Notes under the pieces: model-generated | Told to the model about the DNA's origin: nothing | The model's database searches: none | The model's input: only the letters and a program-made list of their open reading frames with translations | Part shown: one piece after another, positions 58,501-64,000 of the stretch | How the letters are laid out: each line of letters opens with the position of its first letter | Position numbering within the stretch: the first letter of the stretch is position 1 | Assembly (NCBI GenBank): GCA_029962745.1 | Contig: CM057156.1 | Coordinates: 30,354,109-30,418,108 of the forward strand | DNA from: Echinometra lucunter | Taxonomy: Eukaryota > Echinodermata > Echinoidea > Camarodonta > Echinometridae | Direction of reading: 5' to 3' | Length of the DNA: 64,000 nucleotides | Position numbers and translations under genes: made by a program

Positions 58501-61500
58501 TAAAAGTACCAGGTATTGGAAGATTGTATGAATAACCTGCATCTCAGCTCAGATGCTGTCCTTGAATTCTGTAATCTGTATGTCAAGAGCAATATTGACT
58601 TTAAACTGTTTGTTATGATATTTACATTTTTATGTCTCTCAAACTTAACCTTTGTTTTGATTCCAGGTAAGACAGAGGTTGTTACGGTAAAGAAAGAAAA
58701 ACGCCAGAAAGACCCAGCCATCAGAGAAGGATTTCCTCTTCCAGCTAATGGAACATGCAAGCACTACAAAAAGAGCTTTAGGTGGCTCAGGTAAGTTGTT
58801 TTGTTTCATTTCTGGAAATATCTTTGTTTTTCCCCTTCAGTTGTTCCTACTAGTAAACGCTTTCAATCCTTTACCTGCAAGAACCACGTGCCCCCCCCTC
58901 CCGTATTAGACATATGTTGATTAGATAATTCAGTAGTCAACAGGTTAAATGCCTTAGTTTAAGGCTGAAGTACTAGGTATTTGTTTTAAACAGAAATAGA
59001 TGCTACCATGGAAGAAACTGTAGGAGAGAATTATGTCTTTATATGTTACTTAGGTGTAATTGAGGAGGAAATGGATATATGGAATACCATTGCTGCTTTG
59101 AAGTGATTACACAATGGTAACAATTTTTTTGATATATGATCGAGAATAGAATTCTAAGAAGAATAACATTAACATTCGATGATTTTCAATTGAAATCAAT
59201 GCACTTTGGCTAATTTTCTCATAAAAAGTCAAGAGTTGACCAAAAAATTTGAGTATGAGGTATGATGTAAAAGTGGTTACCCAGCTTCGCTTATTGCAGT
59301 TGTGCTGCGCACTAGACTGTACAATATGTATTATACCTTGCGCGCAATTTGCTAGAATTGCGTGACAAGGTAACCACTTTGACGTCATTGTGGGTACCCA
59401 GTTGAAACTGGGGTTAAAGCTGAGGGGTCAAAAATATCCTGAAATCTTACCACATTTGCGGGTTTTCTTGGCCACATGACTTTTTAAACAAATTTAGACA
59501 GATGATTTTGTGCTGATGAAATCATGCTCTTTTAAATTAACTAACATTGTTTCAGCATTGGGTACCCCCCTTTAAAAGGAATTATGGTGTATGCCATTTG
59601 GTTAGGCATTGACAATAGATCATATGTCATACTAGTACCTATCCTTCAGAGCATGTCAAGTTCTTACTGCAATATCAGCGCTCCACACTATTACTTTTTG
59701 GTAGGGGTCCGGGTTGAAGTTCTGGGCTCTTTATGTATTGAAACTTGTGATAAAATTGTTTTATTTAGGAGATCCGAACCTCAGTGAGGGGTTGGGAGGG
59801 GGGGGTATTTGTCCCGGGCGCCCAATAGTGTCGAGCCCTGGCTATATGGAATTGGAAGTGCCTGAAAACATTTATTCTTTAAAATGTTCTTTTATCTTTG
59901 TGTGATAGATTCCCATGTTGTGGCAAGTGTTACCCCTGTGATGAGTGCCATGACCTGGCTGAGTTGGATCATGAGATGAAGTTTGCTTCTCGTATGATCT
60001 GTGGATTCTGTTCAAAAGAACAGGTGAGCTTCATGGACTATCTTGATATTTAATTCCATTCATTTATTTCCACTTTAAAAACACAATGTAAAATCAAATA
60101 CTAATCAAATATAAAAGTCATTGTAGTGGGATCATAGAAAGCACAGGGAAGCTTGTTGAAAATGACTCCTTAGCATAGGACATGTATGTATTAATTGCGA
60201 ATCAAGTAGATAAGATACAAAGAACATAAGTAGAGAAAAGCAGAGGTTTGGAAGCAACATCTTCAGAAATCTTGTACATTAAACACTGTCACACAGTTCA
60301 AGGCAATGTCGTTTATATAAACATTTGAATTGTGCTATACTTTTACAGTATCACAGGTAGTAACATGCTGTTAACATGAGCCTTTTGATAATCATGTACT
60401 GTCCTATTACTGAGCCTATATTTTGAGAGAAATTATCAACAAGTTTCTGACTGTGCTAATTTAGCACACACATTGGGATGGGGGTATTAAACACCTTCAG
60501 TGATATATTTGAAATTTTTTGTATAGTTGTTTTATTTTTCTAGAAATTTATTTGTCTTTTAATTTTTTTTTCCTTCTTTATCGTACATTTTACATTGTCT
60601 TGATTTTCTTTGTCATTGTTTTCATCAGTTCTATTTTTCTGTTCTTGTTTTACCATCGTCACTTCATGTAATGTTGGTTGTTTACATCCTCCTGTAGAAT
60701 AATTGCAATCACAAAATATTACTCCAAATAATGATTAAGCAGCCATGCCCTATTTCCTTTTTGTTTTTATCATCTATTATCAGTTTTTTTTTCAATTTTT
60801 TCTCTATCAGTTATTGTCAAACACTAGATGTTTTTCCTCCTCATCTTTCTCTATACTTTTTTTGCTTCCCCTTTCCTACTGTCTTCTCCATCTTGCTTTG
60901 TTTGTTCTTGTTCCCTTTTTCTTGCTCTCTCCTCTTTTTTCTCTTCCCTATTCATAAATAGAGTTGTAGTATAAAGATGTTGTCTACTTTGTTATGTTAA
61001 GACTATTTTATTCTTGTCAGTTTGTAAATGTTATTTATAAATTGTATCCATATCAATTCAGTTGTATCAATTAATTTGTAAGACTGTTATTATGGATATG
61101 GAATAGCAGTAAAACCTTTCAATTCAATTCAAATCTAGCCATACTCTGCTGAAAAGCCGTGTCAGTCCTGTGGATCCAATGTCACCAAGTCCAGGACCAC
61201 TCACTGGGAAGGAGGGACTGGATGTAGGAACAAGACTAAGATGAGCAGGTAAGTCCTAGACCACTTTGTTTATAGACATATCAATATGAAAATTTGTGAA
61301 ATAAGTTTGTAATTATGGTTTCACTTTCGATATTGATATTAACCCCTTGAATACTAAGCCTGAGATAACTCTAGCTTGCTTGGGGTTTGTGGAAAATGTG
61401 TGTTATACTGAAATCATATCATGATAAATGGATTAATGTTTGATATTGATATAGACCCATTGAATACTGGAATTGGGTGGTCACTGTACAAAACATATAC

Positions 61501-62099
61501 ATGTATGGAATGTGAGAATTCATTAGTCAAGAGGGTTAGCAGTTGTACCTGAATGATGATGGGGGGGGGGGGGGGGGGGAGGGGGGGGGGGGTTTTCTAG
61601 AAATGGTTTCTATACAACAAAATGAAATAGTGTTATGTCTTAGCTGATTTCATGAATAGTTCATGCATTTTTAAATGTAAAAAAAGACTTTTTTGTACAT
61701 CATGCTGGAAAGGTTGCTGTTAAATCCAAACATATTTATAAAGGCTACTCAATTAGAGAAACAAGAAATTTTGGCTTCTAGAGGCAACAATTTTTTTTCC
61801 CCAAAGAAAATAGCATTCAAAAGAAGCAGGAAATATATTCTTTATGAATAGATGATTGTTAAAGTAGGTTTGCACTGTTTGTGTTTTTACTGAAGAAAGC
61901 TCCATGTTTATTAATAGGCATTTTAATTGGTTTAATTTTACCGTATAAAAATGATGGTAATCATTATTTTATCTTCTTTTTCATTTCTCCCGATTCATTC
62001 CTTAGAAATGACAAACAGAAGTTTGCCAGCTTGAATAAGACTACATCACGGCATGCAAAGAAAGTGGAGGAATTCCAGAAAGGGAAAAAGAAGAAATAA
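52570..62099 (+). CDS. CCCH/RWD/CHY zinc-finger protein, 11 exons, 877 residues
   Basis: Exons: 52570-52807, 53028-53681, 54392-54624, 54967-55079, 56177-56321, 57169-57864, 58233-58344, 58667-58790, 59909-60023, 61139-61248, 62006-62099. Every junction is GT/AG, phases agree throughout, and the total is 2634 bases ending in TAA. The start is fixed by an in-frame TGA six bases upstream of the ATG. Domains in order: three CCCH fingers (123-142, 173-192, 261-279), RWD-like domain (about 336-450), acidic stretch (about 508-537), CxxC pairs (615/618, 636/639, 683/686, 705/708), CHY zinc finger (761-847) and a Lys-rich C terminus. CCCH fingers usually bind RNA; CHY domains bind zinc. It is probably intracellular, but the molecular role is not known to me. 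RCHY1 (Pirh2) shares only the CHY part, and no RING finger is present here. Confidence 0.92.
53154..53624 (+). other. Three CCCH zinc fingers (exon 2)
   Basis: Finger 1 C123-x8-C132-x5-C138-x3-H142, finger 2 C173-x8-C182-x5-C188-x3-H192, finger 3 C261-x7-C269-x5-C275-x3-H279. Each has the aromatic pattern FY..G.C..G..C.F.H seen in RNA-binding CCCH proteins. Linkers are Ser/Gln/Lys-rich and probably disordered. The third finger is one residue shorter in its first spacing. Confidence 0.9.
54504..56285 (+). other. RWD-like domain (exons 3-5)
   Basis: Residues about 336-450. A helix (MRETEISQLKRRF), strands (SYRFTIKP and FEVAVTFPLDYPLSP) and a C-terminal helix (HISDAIIEWLEART) follow the RWD order, with the YP turn typical of RWD and E2-like folds. 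The YP is followed by a Pro one residue earlier than in the common YPxxxP form. RWD domains are protein-interaction modules. The three-exon split falls in the loops. Confidence 0.7.
56357..56440. mobile_element. Short TTAACCC-type element remnant in intron 5
   Basis: TTAA at 56353-56356 is followed by CCCATTGAATGCTTAGCC, and the piece ends CAACAGG before TTAA at 56441. The left end matches the one at 61343 in intron 10. It resembles a piggyBac-like terminus but is only 84 bp long. Confidence 0.4.
57307..58277 (+). other. Acidic segment and CxxC pairs (exons 6-7)
   Basis: An Asp/Glu run (about residues 508-537) and a disordered Ser/Thr/Pro stretch lead to four C-x2-C pairs: CSRC, CSKC, CLEC and (exon 7) CSKC. 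They could form one or two zinc ribbons directly before the CHY domain. I do not recognise them as a named domain. Confidence 0.6.
59102..59575 (+). repeat. Dispersed repeat, copy 2, in intron 8 of the zinc-finger gene
   Basis: Collinear with 42077-42445 but about 100 bases longer. The extra bases (about 59250-59335) lie just before the shared CCTTGCGCGC segment. Which length is ancestral is unclear. Confidence 0.85.
60531..61137 (+). repeat. Possible retroelement 3' end at the end of intron 9
   Basis: T-rich sequence ending in GTTATTATGGATATGGAATA and a short CAATT array (about 61119-61134), a form common to LINE-type 3' tails. A similar GAATT array ends another AT-rich stretch in intron 5 (about 56600-56655). 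No coding remnant is present, so this is tentative. The array directly abuts the exon 10 acceptor. Confidence 0.3.
61343..61535. mobile_element. Short TTAACCC-type element in intron 10
   Basis: TTAA (61339-61342) is followed by CCCCTTGAATACTAAGCCTG, and the other end reads AGTCAAGAGGG then TTAG. It is related at its left end to the intron 5 remnant. Possible piggyBac-like MITE; no coding capacity. Confidence 0.4.
61561..61592. repeat. G-rich run in intron 10
   Basis: 32 bases, G except for a single A. It is on the transcribed gene's sense strand, so both DNA and pre-mRNA could form G-quadruplexes. Confidence 0.9.
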
Positions 62100-62125
62100 G
62101 TAAGCCTTCAAACTCTAAACATGGA

Positions 62126-62131
62126 AATAAA
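62126..62131 (+). promoter_or_regulatory. Candidate polyadenylation signal of the zinc-finger gene
   Basis: AATAAA 27 bases after the TAA stop codon. If used, the 3' UTR would be unusually short (about 45-50 bases). Confidence 0.5.
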
Positions 62132-63219
62132 CGAAGCAAGAAAAATTACCTCTTAGTTAATTCTTTAAGTACAAATAACATAACATTATTTAATCCAGAT
62201 TCATTTTGCTTGTAAATGTCGCCTATGTAGCAAAGTCTTACTTTTGAAAGTATTAGCTGTGAATTGATAACCATCAAATTAAAAGTAGATATTGCTATGC
62301 TAAGCATAATTGGACATTGAAAATAGAATGAAAATATAATCAATATCAAGAAGAGTGGGTCTCGAAAAAGCCCTTTGATTGCTGTTTACATTCAGTTGTA
62401 GATTTGCTAATGAACATTGCAGCCTTTTGTTTTCTTCTTTTTTTTTAACCAAAGATTCCAAATGATACAGATAGTATGGGAATTATGCCACCAATTTATA
62501 TGTTTCAGTTAAAAAGGAATGAAATGAATGATGACATTGCATTATGATATATGACTAAGTATTTCATATTGATTTGGTAGTAATGCAACTGTTGGTAATA
62601 TATGTATACATTAACTCATACATGTCATAGACAGATGTCAAGGTCATTTTATATACTATGCAATGTAGAGTAATATTAAATACAGCATTTAAAATGCGCC
62701 GCCGATCTAGTTAACTAAGGCGCAAAGGGATACAAGAAGTAAAAGAGATAAGGAAAGAGAGAGAATGGAGGAAAATGTAGAAGTATGTTGTAGGATGAAA
62801 TTTTTAAGAAAATTGATTGTAAAACTACATCTTCCAAACTTAAGGATTAGATGAGCAAGGTTCATTCCATAGTAAACTTAAAAAGCTAAATTCTTTTTCA
62901 AATTTTCAAACTCAAATTTATTAGAAATCAGTTGTAATTCATATCATGAGAATACATGTATTTCTTTTCTCTTTATTTTTTAAAATCCATATTTGAGAAT
63001 ATATTAGAGACAATAGCAATTTTGTAATAGAATGTCTTCCTTCATTTTATTGGCAACCAGCGTTTATTGATGATGATAGTGATTGAGCGTGATAATAGAA
63101 AGTGGAGACAGAGACGATGAACAATTCCCCCTTGAAACAAAAGGGAATTAATTAAATCTGACAAGGCTCAGTTGTTGGTCTTGTGACCATGAGGGATGGG
63201 TTGATTTGAGTCCTGTATA
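62132..63219. other. Downstream intergenic DNA, nothing recognised
   Basis: AT-rich sequence with no supported exon. It could include a longer 3' UTR of the zinc-finger gene if the first AATAAA is skipped. Confidence 0.5.
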
Positions 63220-63405
63220 GTGGAACTTCGTTATAAAGAACACTGTTATAACACACTCTTGTTATAACAGGGTAATTTTGCCAGACATGCCTGTCCCTCT
63301 TCTTTGTAGTTTATCATTTTTGTAGCCCTGATATAGCAAGGTTTTGATATAAAGAGGTAATTTCCTTAGTCTGGATGAGTTTGTTATAACGAGGTGTGCC
63401 TGTAC
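63220..63405. mobile_element. pogo/Tigger-like MITE
   Basis: TA at both borders (63218-63219 and 63406-63407). The left end has GTGGAACTTCGTTATAAAGA; the complement of the right end has GTACAGGCACACCTCGTTAT. The TCGTTATAA core and TA target are typical of pogo/Tigger relatives. It is 186 bp, with further GTTATAAC words inside and no transposase. Confidence 0.6.
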
Positions 63406-63570
63406 TATGTATTGCCATGATGAGTCATGTATTTTACCAGTGGGTTAGTCAAAAGACATGTTGATATATAACTATGATTTGGTTGGTTGGTTGGGTGATG
63501 GAGTGATTGAATGACTGATAGATAGATGGATGGATAGATTGATTGATTGGTTGATTGATTGATTGATTAA

Positions 63571-64000
63571 AGGGAACCAACACCCTCAAGTCCAGTAGTT
63601 TTTAAATCAAAGCTAAGACAGATTGAAACAGATCAGTGAAAATATGAATGAAATCAGACATGGAATAAGAAAGTTATGCCTGTAGGAAGTTTTCTGTTTT
63701 TGCAACTACCATAGCTGTTGGTGATATAATTTGTTGACAACTCTCAGTATGATTTGTACACAGAATTTCACATTATTCTACATTATCTTGAAGAGCACAT
63801 GTTTTTATTGCACTTATCCAAATTATTTTGTAGAGAAAACACTCCTACATCATATATCTTGAGTTTGACTTAGGAAAATGTTCAAATCTTGAGCAAAATG
63901 AAAAGGTTTATGTGTGAATTGCAGGTGAGAGTTGTCCGCAATAAGTCAGTAGATAGTAACATTTGTAGAGGTAGAATGGTAGTAGTAGAGGTATTAGAGG
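63571..64000. mobile_element. TTAA-type foldback element, cut by the window end
   Basis: TTAA (63567-63570) then AGGGAACCAACACC. Like the 7.2-kb element it carries ACAACTCTC and TTTGTACACA at the inner end of its arm, and TGAGAGTTGT reappears in reverse at about 63925. It is the same structural family. The right end lies outside the window. Confidence 0.5.

Larger units (their letters stand above)
58757..61248 (+). other. CHY-type zinc finger (exons 8-10)
   Basis: C761-K-H763-Y764, then C775-C776-x2-C779-Y-x-C782-x2-C785-H786, H793, C803-x2-C806 and C818-x2-C821. This is the full ligand set of the CHY domain. HWEGGTGCRNKTKMSR at 832-847 is the typical tail after CHY in fungal Hot13-like and other free-standing CHY proteins. 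Confidence 0.92.

Overview
The window is animal nuclear DNA. It has a spliced 11-exon gene with GT/AG introns and AATAAA signals, tRNA-derived SINEs, 5'-truncated non-LTR retrotransposons, many short inverted-repeat transposons, GA/CT microsatellites and many runs of 8-20 C or G. The repeats, AT-rich background and strong allelic differences fit an echinoderm, most likely a sea urchin. This is an inference from pattern and could not be checked against a database.

Layout. 1-17.9 kb: no confident gene. It holds microsatellites, several MITE-type elements (4.8, 7.2, 9.6 and 13.0 kb), a SINE (11.3 kb), two LINE 3' ends (15.3-15.8 kb) and one possible orphan exon on the minus strand (10.9-11.1 kb). 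17.9-19.6 kb: an intronless gene for a 559-residue immunoglobulin-superfamily membrane protein, with three Ig domains, one membrane span and a tyrosine-rich tail with ITAM-like and ITIM-like motifs. From the third Ig domain onward the sequence repeats after a 500-N gap (24193-24692) as 24.7-30.25 kb. The first half of that second copy is full of one-base indels and the second half differs mainly by substitutions, so it looks like an assembly patch joined to another haplotype rather than a second gene. 30-52 kb: no confident gene; it is dense in repeats, including two inverted piggyBac-like MITEs (35.1-36.1 kb), motif-array MITEs (36.6 and 46.1 kb), a LINE reverse-transcriptase remnant (43.7-44.85 kb), a SINE (48.6-48.85 kb) and long microsatellites. 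52.5-62.1 kb: an 11-exon plus-strand gene whose phases join cleanly into 877 codons. The protein has three CCCH zinc fingers, an RWD-like domain, an acidic segment, CxxC pairs and a C-terminal CHY zinc finger. 62.1-64 kb: downstream DNA with a pogo/Tigger-like MITE and the start of a TTAA-type foldback element.

The two genes show no evident functional link: one encodes a surface receptor or adhesion protein, the other an intracellular zinc-finger protein. The most interesting items are the receptor's signalling-type tail, the unusual domain set of the zinc-finger gene, the duplicated and mosaic receptor locus, and the families of short transposons built almost wholly from one repeated motif.
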